From assembly GCF_001411555.2 (NCBI RefSeq), contig NC_049912.1, positions 26,049,722 to 26,113,721 on the forward strand: a stretch of 64,000 nt of DNA. The letters run 5' to 3'. The stretch comes from Juglans regia (taxonomy: Eukaryota; Streptophyta; Magnoliopsida; Fagales; Juglandaceae). Below the pieces are notes generated by a model. The model was given only the letters and a program-made list of their open reading frames with translations, was not told where the DNA came from and did no database searches. Position 1 is the stretch's first letter, and every line of letters starts with the position of its first letter. The position numbers were made by a program, and so were the translations under genes. Shown here one piece after another: positions 1 to 10,330 of this stretch.

Positions 1-395
1 AATTATATAACATTATCTTATATATAATTATATTAATAACATATGATCAAACAAATTATAAATGTTCATATTTAAGATTAACATTTTATGTTATAACTTA
101 TAATTTATAAATTATAAGATGAAACTATTTCATATAAGATATATAATTATATATAAAACTTATATATAAAAAATATTTTGTATAATATTAATTTTGTATA
201 AAATTTATATATATATATTTCTCCAACTGGTCCGGTCTGGAAAAGCGTAAAACTAGAACCGGATCGATTCTGGCCAATCCAGTTCCGACAGGTTTCCCTA
301 ATACATGAACCGGTCCGGTTCGGGACCGGTTCAAAATGGAAAAAATCGGTCTGGTCCGGTCCGGACCGATTTTTCGGTGTAAATTTGCACCCCTA
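1..395 (-). mobile_element. Right part of an AT-rich non-autonomous element (GGGGTG-type terminus)
   Basis: The first 220 bases are almost pure A/T. They are followed by stacked CCGGTCCGG-like motifs and then by GTGTAAATTTGCACCCCTAG. Read on the minus strand this begins CTAGGGGTGCAAATTT, like the start of the element at 46456 (CAGGGGTGTAAAAC), and both carry the same ACCGG/CCGGTT-rich subterminal zone before an AT-rich core. The left part lies outside the window, so no target duplication can be tested. Class (hAT-like or other) is inference. Confidence 0.45.
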
Positions 396-419
396 GTTGC
401 AACGACTTAACACGCTCCA

Positions 420-1020
420 TTTGTACCATCATCTCCCGTTGCACTTACTCTTAAATTTCACTGCGTATTCTTTCACTATGGTCTCTCTGTTGGTCCTGCA
501 AACGCGTCTCTGAATGAAACTGTCACTCTAAAAGAGACTCTAACTCTTGCTGTCTCGACCTCATATACTCATTCTCGCGCCGTGCAACTTCTAAATCTTT
601 GATAAGATTATTAATTTGTGAAGTCGATGAGGTTGAGGAGGACAAACATCTATGCTTAAAAGATCATCTCAAACCTCTTGCCATACTAGACTGCGGCCCG
701 AACACTTGCGTGAATATATTTATGTCACTAGGAGTGGATTCCCCAGAAGCTGACTGTATCTCCATCATTTTTTTCTACAATTTTAAAAAAACACATCGTT
801 AATAAGTAACGTATTAAAAGAAATATAAATAAAAAAATAAATTATTCGCATGTTGCATAATTTATTTAACAAATTAACATTGCTTACATAATTATTTGCA
901 ATGACAAGATCCATCCACTCACTACACTCATTAGTGTGAGCAGCAGCATAGAAATGAATGAGGAAAAAGTTTTCAGGATCATCACGTTTCTAACAAAACG
1001 ACATTAGCAATTTTAAAAAG
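420..1020 (-). pseudogene. CACTA (En/Spm) TNP1-type transposase 3' end, decayed
   Basis: Read on the minus strand, about 1010-900 encodes a stretch with HTNECSEWMD, and about 770-420 encodes ESTPSDINIFTQVFGP followed by a Ser-rich linker and a charged coiled-coil tail. The same order (HTN..GEWT, then STSDVEIFIQVMG, then Ser-rich, then coiled coil) occurs in the better preserved copy at 6931-8409, and is typical of plant Ptta/En/Spm transposases (Transposase_24). Several in-frame stops interrupt it. The left end meets the element at 1-395 and the right end meets an LTR-like sequence at about 1023, so it is a fragment of a second CACTA element in opposite orientation. Confidence 0.55.
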
Positions 1021-1022
1021 AC

Positions 1023-2280
1023 AATGTGTAATGCCCCGATTCTTAAGGTCCGGAGAGTTAGCTCTTAATACTTAAAATTAACTTAAATAACACAATTATA
1101 AAATCTTGAAAATTCCATAAAATATTAATCTATTTAATCAATCCAAAAATCTAAGTTCCTCCATGGCGACAATAAAGAAATTTCCAATAACATAAATTAG
1201 AAATTCTCCAAAAACTCAAAAACATCATCAACTCATCAAATCAAATACCCGAAAAATAAATCAGTTTACTAATTATGACTCTCAAATAAGCATTTGTACC
1301 CTCAGACACTTATTCTACTACGATCATCACACCTTACTAAACTTTATACTCTTGTTCTCCAACTGAACTATCAAAATTATTTGAAAAATAATTGGAGATA
1401 AGGGGTGAGTTATCAACAACTCAGTAAGCAGAAGACATATACTAGTATGTAAACATGAGCATTTACAGAGTTCATAATGCAGAACAAAAATATTTTCTTT
1501 CAGAATGCAGAATCAGAATAATGTTTTCAAAATGCAGCGTCAGAACATGTTATCAAAAATATCAAAGCGAAAGTTCGAAAATATTCATAATCAAAATCAC
1601 TTTGGCATAGCATTAACTGAAACATCACATCTTAGCTTATCATATCAGAACAAATATCATGTTTAACCCCTGTGGTAGGGTTGTGCAAACCCCAGTAGCT
1701 AACCGAACAGAAACAGAAAATCTTCAAAACAGAACAAAATCATATCACAACATAATTTATGCACAAAATTTCATATTCGTTCTCTTTTCAAAGTTCAGAA
1801 ACAGAATGTCAAAAATAAGCTCATGCCTACACCAGTCATAACAGAAAATAATTTCTTCTTAAACAGAATCTCATGAGTAATGCAAAACAAATAACTAAGG
1901 TAGTTCAAATTTTTTTTCATAATCAAATATGTATATTTTCCAAAAATAACATCAGCTTATTTTATTTTAATGCAAACTCTAGTATAGGAACTTAGTACAG
2001 TATAATATATATGATACTAAATATATGATATATATAATATAGATTACTATATATATGATACTATATATTACTAATATATATGATAGTATATATTACTATA
2101 TTTATATATAATTGGTGGGATTTACTAATACACAAGATCTTATATTTTCTTTTATACTAATTTAGTATAGTATAATATATATGATAGTATATCTTACTAT
2201 ATATATATGATAGTATATATTACTAATACATATAATCTTATAGTACTTTTCATTTAATAATGAAAATAAATATATTTAAA
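1023..2280. mobile_element. Old LTR-like sequence related to the LTRs at 56445-63362
   Basis: It begins TGTAATGCCCCGATTC, comparable to TGTAACACCCCCTTCC at 56445. It then shows the same landmarks in the same order: a GTGAGTT...ACTCAGTAAG motif (about 1405-1428; compare GAGTCGATGACTCAGTAAG near 56750), then a CCCTGTGGTAGGGTTGTGCA motif (about 1668-1687; compare CCCTGTGTGTAAGGTTGTGCA near 56936). Between them is AT-rich DNA. The far end is not recognisable; from about 1980 it dissolves into TATATGATACTATATATTACTA low-complexity repeats. No second LTR or target duplication was found, so it may be a solo or truncated LTR. Confidence 0.45.
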
Positions 2281-3223
2281 CATTAAGGTGATGTGTTCGA
2301 ACTGTATCCGAGAACCGTTTGAAGGTTTTATTTGCGTTTGAACTTATGAAAAAAACATTCAAACGGTTTATTGTAGTGATGGGAAAATATCCCGCCAGTT
2401 AATGACTCTAGATTACCGTTCGAATGTCCTTTATCAGAGTTCGAACGATTTATTGCAGTGGTAAAAAAATATCCCGCCAATTAAAAACTCATGGATTATC
2501 GTTCGAATGACATTTTACCCCGATTGAACGGCATTGAAGAAATTTGTGCTCCCAAGAAAATTGGCGCGCTTAAATTATTTCGCGTTCGACCGCACTTTAT
2601 TTACGTTTGAACGGTTAGTGAGAACTTAAAATGTTCCCGCACACCGTCAGTCTCTCATTTTTCTCTCCTATTTTTCTCTTTTCTCATTTTTTTCTCAAAA
2701 ATCTTACATTTTCTTCACACAATCCTTCATTCTATCATCTTACAAAGAGGATTGCACACTTATTTTGCTTAAAGATATGACTTTCTTTTTCATTTTACTT
2801 CTAAATCTATTATTAATTCAATTTTTTTAATATATTGTATAAGTGTTTATTGAAGAAATCTATACTTTAATATAGTTATTTATTAATTTTGTAATTTATA
2901 TTTATATATATATATATTGTGTAGCTGTTTGTTAGATTAAACATAAAATATGTTTGTTAGAGGGTTGTTATTCGAAGTATATATGTTGTATGTTTGTAGT
3001 ATTTTGTGAATATGAGTTTGTGATGTTTTTTGAGATTGTGTCTCGTCTGAACTAGCTGGTATTGGAAATCTGGGTTGAAATCGTTTGAACGCGATAATAT
3101 ACTGTTCGAACGGATAAACATGTTCGAATAGTATATTACAGTGCTCGAACGGCTGTAAAAACTATCTTAAACTATCATATAAATATGTAATATTATAGTA
3201 GATTATCTATAGTATATATATGT

Positions 3224-3600
3224 AAGAATTAATAATACTTAAACTCATATTAATATTTAAAAGATAATAGTTGTAAAAACTATCTTACAACTAACTTAAA
3301 AGGGGTTAAAATTCTATTATAAAAACATAAGAATTATTAATACTTAAACTCATATTAATACTTAAAAAATAATAGTTGTAAAATCTTTCTTCCAACTAAC
3401 TTAAAAAATAATAAAATTAAATTATAAATAACTTAAAAATAATAAACATAAGAATTAATAATTATTAAACTCATATTAATATTTAAAAGATAATAATTGT
3501 AAAAACTATCTTACAACTAACTTAAAATAGGCTAAAATTATATTATAAAAACATAAGGATTATTAATACCATAATTGTAAAAACTCATATTATTGTTGTG
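3224..3600. repeat. AT-rich tandem repeat, about 105-bp period
   Basis: The phrase AAGAATTAATAATACTTAAACTC and close variants recur at 3224, 3329, 3450 and (as AAGGATTATTAATACC) 3555. Each is followed by TAATAGTTGTAAAAACTATCTTACAACTAACTT-like text that is itself a small inverted repeat (AGTTGTAAAA...TTACAACT). Spacing is 105, 121 and 105 bp, the middle unit carrying about 16 extra bases. It lies in the 5' region of the CACTA element, upstream of the transposase gene. Confidence 0.75.
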
Positions 3601-4027
3601 TTTTAATATCATATATTCTACTTGCCATTGAAATAAACCTTAGACTCGTTCGAAAGTTGTCAATCATATTGAACAGTTGATTGATAACTTTTGAATTGTC
3701 CAGAGTGGACAGTTTGGGATTGTAAGATCATTATCGCAAACTCTCAAATTATATCTATTGCATCCGACATTATGATTTTGGTAGAGTTATCTTATATTGT
3801 TATCTGGATATGCAGTTTCGATGAAGGTGCATCGATGTATTACTCATCGATGTGCACGACCAAACGAGTATATTTGAAAAACTATGAGGAGATACTGCCG
3901 AAATTTTGTTGGACATGACAGATAATAGTTGGTAGGTTGGCGATTATGATCTTACAATCCCAAATGGTATAGGATCAACTACCCGGTGAAATGAAAAAAT
4001 TGCACAATATATTAGATAATTGATTGT

Positions 4028-6900
4028 TTGTTGATACACGTGACTATTTGCAATAGGATATTAGACATGGATAAGAGTTGGATGCGAGTTAGAGATCGGT
4101 TGTGTGAGAATTACAATGTATACGCTGAAGAAGTTAAGAAATTTTTTGAGTTCGCATCCTGTACAATTAGTAGTGACGATCGTATTAGATGCCTATGCCG
4201 ACTTTGCAAGAATTTACGCTCTCATATGATAAAGTTGGTGAGAGAGTATCTGTTTGTCAAATATATTGACCAAGGTTATATCGATTGGGTCTTACATAGA
4301 GAATTGTATCCAACGTCATTGGAACTTCAAGATGAAGAAGAATAAGACATCAATGGAGATGTACATCCTGAGGTTGTTGGTGACAATCCCGAAGAGGATA
4401 TGGAGTAAATGTTGGGCGACATTGGTGCGAGACTGTTTATGGTTGAAAGTGGAACAGATCTATCAAATTCAAATGATCCGTGCCATGACATTTTTACCCG
4501 CTTGTGGAATGATTCATAGCGTGAGTTATATCCAGGGTGTAGAATAACATAGTCTCGATGTTATGCATATTGAAAAAAAAAATATGCGAGTCCATGTTAG
4601 GAATGTTGATGTCAATTGAAGATAAAATGAAAGATAATATAAACTCACGGAAAGATCTAAAACGGTTGAGAATTAGACTTGAAATGCACTTGTAATAAAG
4701 TGGTTTGTCTGTTTACATACAAATTGAGTGGTATACATTGTCAATGAATGAAAGGGCTACATTTTGTTAGTGGTTGCAGAAGATTAAATTACCGGATGGG
4801 TATGGCTTGAATTTAACAAGGTGTGTGTGAACAAATGACTGAAAAATTATTAGACTAAAACGCCATGATTCTCATGTATTTTTACAACATATATTGCTTG
4901 TTGGTATTCGTGGGTTCTTGATTAGAGATGTGCGGGTTGCGTTAATTGAGTTTGGCGCATTTTTTAAAGATTTATGTAATAGAACTTTGAATGTAGAAGT
5001 TTTGGATCGTATGGAACAATAAATTGCACTAATATTGAGTAAGTTTGAGAGTATTTATCCACCGTCATTCTTCGACATCATGGTTCACTTAACCGTTTAT
5101 TTGCCACGTGAGGCTCAACTTGAAGGACTAGTCCAGTATAGATGGATGTATCCCATTGAACGGTTTCTTGGAAAGTTCAAACGCACAGTAGGTAATAAGG
5201 CCCATCCAGAAGGATCAACTGCAGAAACATATATTGATGATGAGTGATATACATTCTGTTCCAAATACTTCACAGTGTTGACGCGAGGTTTGATCGGCCA
5301 GAAAGAAACTTTCATGTTGACCAAGCAAGACAACAGAATGGATTTTCTGTATATTCCCAACAAGTACGTCCACTTAGTGCTTAGCGTGGTTATGATTAAG
5401 TCAAAGGGAGTTCGAGAAAACTCAGTGGTACGTGTTAAATAATTGTCAAGAAATAGAGAGCCACTTGAAGTAAGTTCAAATTAATTGTTAATTAATCATT
5501 GAATTTACTTATTAAACAATTATACGAATATACTTATTGTTGGTAATCTTTAATTTCAGTGATCATATTAATGTGCTAAAAGAATTGGGAGTAAATAATA
5601 TAGACTATTGACACGAACAGAAGTTCTCGAAATGGTTTGAATAACGGGTAATGACATTAATATAGATGCAATTTTGCACTAACATATTTAAAATAGAGAT
5701 TATTGTTAACGATTGAATGCTTATAACTTTATTTAATATGTAGGTTGTACAAATGCATGCGAGTAATACGAACAATATATCAGATGAACTATATGTACTG
5801 GCGTGTGGCCCCTCGAGATGCTCTGTTCGATATTCTGCATATATTTTTTGAGGAAGTAGGTATCACACAATTGATCGAGAACTTTATAGGAAAATACAAA
5901 GTAATGATGTCCTTGTCGAAGAGAGTCATGATGGAGACAATATTGATTTCGATGGAGTTATCGTAGATATAATTGGAATGAAATATGTGGGAGAGCTTGT
6001 GATTTATATACTTAAGTGTGATTGGTGGAATTTAAGCAATCATCAAATGGGAAAATGTCAGGATGAATATTTTCTGAATGGATCATGCTACAGCCCCCGC
6101 TGGGGGCTCCCGCTGGGGCTGTAGTATATATTATAAGTGTTTTTTTTTAAGTTATTTTTTATATAATTTTTTTTAATATTTTTTAAAAAATAAAATAAAT
6201 TTAGAACATCATTAAAAATACTTTCTTAATCAAGAAGTAAAAAAAAAAAAGTTATTAAAAAATACTTCCTTAATCATGAAGTAAAATAAAAAATCATAAA
6301 AAAATATTTTATATTTTACTTCGTGATTAAGCAAGTATTATTTAATAATATTATAAATTTTTTTATTTTTTAAAAATATTTAAAATTATTAAAAACATCT
6401 ATATAAAAAAAGAATTAAAAAAAACACATAATAAAATACACTGGAGCTCCAGCGGGAGCTCTCAGCGGGAGCCCCCAGCGGGAGCTCCAGCATTTTCCTT
6501 TCTGAATATTAATACATCAAAAAATGGTATGAAGATAATCATTTTATTTTGACTTCCCAAGCATCTCAAGTATTCTATTTAGACGATCCTCAATTATGAA
6601 ATCAATAGCAAGTAATACAAAAGTTTTCTTCTAGAAATATTTATGATGTTATCCCTGAGGCAGAAGGACAAGATGAAGAAGAAGATAATCCCTCTACTCA
6701 AGAAGCATACCAAGAGAGTCAATCTGCCTTTAACTTATTTGTGAATTTGAGTCAGTATGAGATGATCACATTACATAGGAAAGATATTGAGACTGAAATA
6801 GTTGAGGCGACAGTTGATCAAAGTGCTGACTCATCCGAAGTATCTACAAATGATGAGAGTGAAACTATAGATGAAACTGATACAGAGGATTGATTGGTTT
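4028..6900 (+). pseudogene. TNP2-like CACTA transposase, catalytic core deleted
   Basis: The N-terminal transposase-associated domain is readable at 4068-4345 (MDKSWMRVRDRL...KKFFEFA...RIRCLCRLC). The next recognisable part, about 4780-5247, is a DUF4218-type region (LPDGYGLN, HDSHVFLQH, YPPSFFDIMVHL, YRWMYPIERFLGKFK, NKAHPEGS), normally found C-terminal of the catalytic domain. Only about 430 bp separate them, so the Transposase_21 DDE core is missing. Further C-terminal pieces follow at 5745-5966 and 6500-6600 (KKWYEDNHFILTSQASQVFYLDD), the last split by the MITE at 6080-6498. Stops and frameshifts are frequent. The element could not have moved with this protein; it would have needed transposase supplied from elsewhere. 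Confidence 0.75.
6080..6498. mobile_element. Mutator-type MITE with 9-bp target duplication
   Basis: The element is flanked by the perfect direct repeat TTTCTGAAT at 6071-6079 and 6499-6507. Its ends are inverted repeats (GGATCATGCTACAGC on the left; GGAAAATGCTGGAGC from the right on the minus strand), continuing for about 80 bp through a GC-rich block of CCCGCTGGGGGCTCC-type motifs and then a GTATATATTATAAGTG/GTGTATTTTATTATGTG zone. The 360-bp core is AT-rich and codes for nothing. A 9-bp duplication is the hallmark of Mutator-like elements. It interrupts the TNP2 reading frame, whose translation resumes directly after the right-hand duplication. Confidence 0.85.
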
Positions 6901-6930
6901 TGTTTTCACATTATACAATATCTTGCAATT

Positions 6931-8409
6931 ATGTCACCAAAGAGGAAGGAAGTTCGCATCCCATCTCCACCTGTTCTTAGCTCTCCGTCTGACTCACCAT
7001 TAGATATTGACTCTACGGAATAAGATAAATACTCATTTTTTTAATTAAGATATATGATAATTGATATGAGGTAAATAACTAATATTATTTTATAGAGATA
7101 ACAATACAATCTCGTCACGGACGAGACACTACTAGAGGCGTAACGTTGGAGAAATATAATAAAATAAGTAAAATTAAAGTTTCCTGATGAACATACCGGA
7201 AGCGAGGGATAACAAGTAGCTTGGCTTGCATCGCATGTGGATGCTCTTACACGAACTTATGCACCTTTGGCTACAAGTTCATGTCATAAAGTCTCACAAG
7301 ATGTGAAAGAAGTTATAAAGAAACGTTATTTGGTACGTAATATTTAAATAATACATTTATATTGATATTATTTAATATTCTAAATGATAATATCTTTATG
7401 TATATACTTTTTCAAGGATGACTTCGAACTAGATTTTGCTCGGAGAGAGGAGCATAGGACTATTGAAAAGCTTATGTGTAACGCATTCTACAAGTATAAG
7501 GCGATGTGTCACGAGTATTACAAAATGTACGAGAACAAGAAAGATGTACGCCAGCATCCTTTTCAGGATGTCCGACTTGAAGAATGGAAAAAACTTTGCG
7601 ACATATTTGAGGATCCATCATATAAGATAAATTAAATGAACTCTTTATGTGTCATATTTGTAATTTTCAATTACTAACTTTTACAACTTCTATGCAGGAG
7701 CGAACTTCTATAAACAAAACGAATAAATCGAAATTAAAGATTCATCATCATGCAGGCTCAAAATCTTTTCATCGCCTCTCTCAGAAATTAGAAATGTACT
7801 TTTATTTATTTATTTTTTATTCTATATAGCTTGTTTTTAATATAAATTTTATATCTTAACAATGTCCTTTGTAGAAAGAGTCAGACACCAATTATGATCT
7901 GACTAAATTATATGTTGCATTACATACTAATAGTAATGGAGAGTGGACTCATCCCGATGCTCATAAGAATTATGTAAGTATTATAATTTCTTTCAATTAA
8001 CCATATTTAAATTATTGTGTCAATATTAATTTTATATGTTGTGTGTAGGATAAAATGGTTGCCCTCCGTGCTGAAACTACATCAGATCATAATTCATCAA
8101 CAAGTGATGTTGAAATTTTTATACAAGTTATGGGTCAATGTTCGGGATATTTGAGAGCTTTGGGTCGCTATGTAAAATCTTCAAGCTCTTCATCAACGTC
8201 AAGCACTACTGCCATTGCGTTAGAGAATGTAAATTCTAGAATCGAAAAATTGATTGCAAAACAGTAGAAGTTAGAGGCTCAATTGAAGAAACAAGCAGAC
8301 ATGGAGATGCGCATAAAACAACAAGAAGATTAGCAAAGAGAGATTCCTCATCAAATGCAAGAACAACAAAGACAAATGCAACTTCAAATGCAGATGTTTA
8401 TGCAATAAT
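6931..8409 (+). pseudogene. TNP1-like (Transposase_24, Ptta/En/Spm) gene, nearly intact
   Basis: Exon-like blocks read in order. 6931-7023 is MSPKRKEVRIPSPPVLSS, Ser/Pro-rich. About 7097-7334 is RGVTLEKYN...VASHVDALTRTYAPLATSS...SQDVKEVIKKRY, with a stop near its middle. 7417-7634 is DDFELDFARREEHRTIEKLM...PFQDVRLEEWKKLCDIF; 7699-7794 is NKTNKSKLKIHHHAGSKSF; 7875-7972 is YDLTKLYVALHTNSNGEWTHP. 8050-8409 has STSDVEIFIQVMG, a poly-Ser linker and a Gln-rich coiled coil. Introns between blocks have GTA...AG borders. The layout matches plant En/Spm accessory transposases, which bind subterminal repeats. At least three in-frame stops (one near 7180, TAG at 8264, another at 8330) make it a probable pseudogene. 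Confidence 0.7.
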
Positions 8410-8539
8410 TCAGACCTCCAAACAATTGATTTTCATTAGAAGTGTTTTTACATATTGAACAATTATATATCATATACTGATAATTTTATTAGTATTATTA
8501 GTAGTTTACTTATTTAGTTCTGACTTGTTAAATTAGTTT

Positions 8540-9068
8540 TTTTTATATTGAACAATTTGTAATGTATTTTTAAAATATAAATATCTATTTGGTTTTAAAT
8601 TAGTATTGTCCAAGAAAATAAGAACCGTTCGAACTCTCATCAAACGTTCAAACATATATAAATCGGACATAACCGTTCGAACAGTAAAAAATTGTGTGCT
8701 ATTCGAACGCGTTTGAACAAGCAAGTCACTGTTTGCGTTCGATCATTAATTTTTTTGTTCGAACATTTCTTTAGGTGTATTTGGTCGAACAGACTGGTAT
8801 CGATTAACCAGTCATGAAATACCCATTCGAATTTAACTCGTCCCAGAAAATAATAATAATAATAATAATAATCTGTTCGAACGTGATCGAACGGTCCAGC
8901 TTAATTTCTATTGGGACGAATTTGTGATTTTCGTCCCAAAAAAATTTGGGACAGTTTTATTAGGACGACCTTGGGATATCTTTTTTCATCCCAAAATATA
9001 TTTTGGGATGAAATGTCAGTCTTTTGGGATGAAAATTTTCTTTCCAAATGACCTTATTTGTTGTAGTG
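8540..9068. repeat. CACTA right subterminal repeat region
   Basis: The segment holds at least seven copies or variants of CGTTCGAAC, an (AAT)n tract near 8848-8871, and paired GGGACGAA...TTCGTCCC and CATCCCAAAA...TTTTGGGATG inverted motifs. It ends in TTGTAGTG at 9068. Such motif clusters are the expected binding sites of TNP1-type proteins. The same motif set recurs at 21790-22330. Confidence 0.65.
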
Positions 9069-9237
9069 ATAGTGACAGCCAGAAGCACCACATCCACGCC
9101 GCATCTGCCCCACCCTTTTGGTTGGTTGTGCTGCTCTGCAACAGAATCGCCAATATTTTCGAGGCGTACTGCTTGTTGGAATTGAATTCCCTTACCTTGA
9201 TCCTCCCCAACATCACCTTGCTATAGACGGTAGCCAT
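9069..9237 (-). pseudogene. CTNNBL1: CTNNBL1-like (beta-catenin-like protein 1) exon fragment
   Basis: On the minus strand from about 9210 the sequence encodes GRIKVREFNSNKQYASKILA followed by ILLQSSTTNQK, which I recognise as an armadillo-type segment of plant beta-catenin-like protein 1, a spliceosome-associated (NineTeen-complex-linked) nuclear protein. After NQK a frameshift occurs; in the shifted frame the expected GVDVVL.AV continues. The exon then stops abruptly at the CACTA terminus (9068), so the transposon landed in this exon or carried the fragment to its edge. The rest of the gene was not found nearby, so this is a dead fragment. The family call is from memory of the conserved segment. 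Confidence 0.6.
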
Positions 9238-9929
9238 CTCGTCGAATCAGTTTGGTCGCCGGCGTGAGGGGAACCCTGCTTACATAAAGAAGAACAAACC
9301 AACACACATTAGGCGAAAAAACAAAATAGAAAATGGAAGAAAAAAGAAAACAAACTTGAAGAGAGAAGAGGCATAAACGAATAAGAAGAGAAGATTAGAT
9401 CTTGGATCATCTGCATGCAAAGCAAAAAAGAAAAAAGAAACCATCTATTTTGTTAAGAAATTTGGAGACCAAAAACCCATTTACAATCCTCAAACCAGTT
9501 CGACGATATGAAAACAAAAAACTTAATGATGCTGAAAACAAAACTGAAGCGAGAAGACGCATAGATGAAGATGAAGAGAAGATGCATAGAAAAGAGAGAT
9601 AGAGAGAAGAAGAAGAGAGAAAAATGTTACTTTCAGTGAGAAGAATAAATAGAAAATGAAGAGGGAAGAGAAACAGGAAAGTAAAAAGACTGAGAATACA
9701 AACGGATACAATATTTCCGAGTTTACACTTTGACAATTCAGCCTGCGATTGTCTGCCACACAGACATTGCCAAGTTGACGATGCCAAAGACATTTCCAAG
9801 CTTATAAACATAATTTCGGTCTTTCCTTGCATTCCCGAAAAAGAAAAATCATAATATATATATTTATAAACGTTGGATTAGAAATGAATGTAAAAAACTC
9901 ATGAAATAGCGAAACTTGTTATTCTAAGG
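9238..9929. other. Unassigned intergenic stretch
   Basis: Purine-rich DNA (AGAAGAGAGAAAA-type runs at 9350-9680) generates long open frames on both strands that look like low-complexity translation. I recognise no gene here. A possible coding-like patch lies at about 9710-9832 on the minus strand but matches nothing I know. Confidence 0.4.
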
Positions 9930-10330
9930 GGTGTGATCACCAAATGGTGTACCCCTTGGAATGACACCCTCTAACATGGTGATGGAACCCATGAGGGGTG
10001 GTGTTTAAGGAAGTGTCAATAGACACAACCTTTAGATTTAGTCAAAAGGTTGTATGTAACTAGTAAAGTGTCAAAAGACACAACCTTTTGATTTAGTCAA
10101 AAGGTTGTGTCACTTCTTAAGGTTGTGACCTTTGGATTACCATTGGTTAACCAATGGATACACTCAATTAGTGAACCGGTGCATGCTGGCCTATAAATAA
10201 GGGTCATTGGTGCATAAATGAATACACTCAATTCCATTTGTTCATCACCAACTTGTAGGACAAATATCGTCACAGGAGTGTCATCATATTGTCAAAATTT
10301 CGCTTCCATTTGTTCTTTAATTATTCAACA
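9930..10330 (+). mobile_element. LTR fragment of a retrotransposon, with TATA box
   Basis: It begins near TGTGATCACC. It carries a 55-bp direct repeat (AAGTGTCAATAGACACAACC at 10011; AAGTGTCAAAAGACACAACC at 10066), each ending in AGTCAAAAGGTTGT. A 16-bp perfect palindrome (CATTGGTTAACCAATG, 10141-10156) and a TATA element (CTATAAATAAGG, about 10191-10202) follow, then TACACTCAATTCCATTTG-type leader sequence. This order (short enhancer-like repeats, TATA, leader) is typical of Copia-type LTRs. No partner LTR or coding region was seen, so it is a solo or truncated LTR; exact borders are uncertain. Confidence 0.5.

Larger units (their letters stand above)
2281..9068 (+). mobile_element. CACTA (CMC/En-Spm) DNA transposon, decayed
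   Basis: The right terminus is clear: on the minus strand from 9068 the sequence starts CACTACAACAAATAAGG, the diagnostic CACTA inverted terminus, followed inward by clustered GGGATGAAA/CGTCCC and CGTTCGAAC subterminal motifs (8620-9060). Similar CGTTCGAAC motifs cluster at 2290-2660 and 3090-3160. Between lie a TNP2-like and a TNP1-like gene in the same orientation, the normal CACTA layout. I could not find the left CACTACAA terminus; 2281 is only where the subterminal-type motifs begin. Interior additions are a 105-bp tandem repeat (3224-3600) and a MITE (6080-6498). Confidence 0.75.

Noticed and set aside
3224..3600. CRISPR-like array of regularly spaced repeats
   Set aside because: The units are AT-rich contiguous tandem repeats in a plant transposon, with no unique spacers.
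9407..9832. 141-codon minus-strand frame
   Set aside because: Mostly low-complexity Phe/Leu/Ser from a purine-rich tract on the other strand; no recognisable domain.
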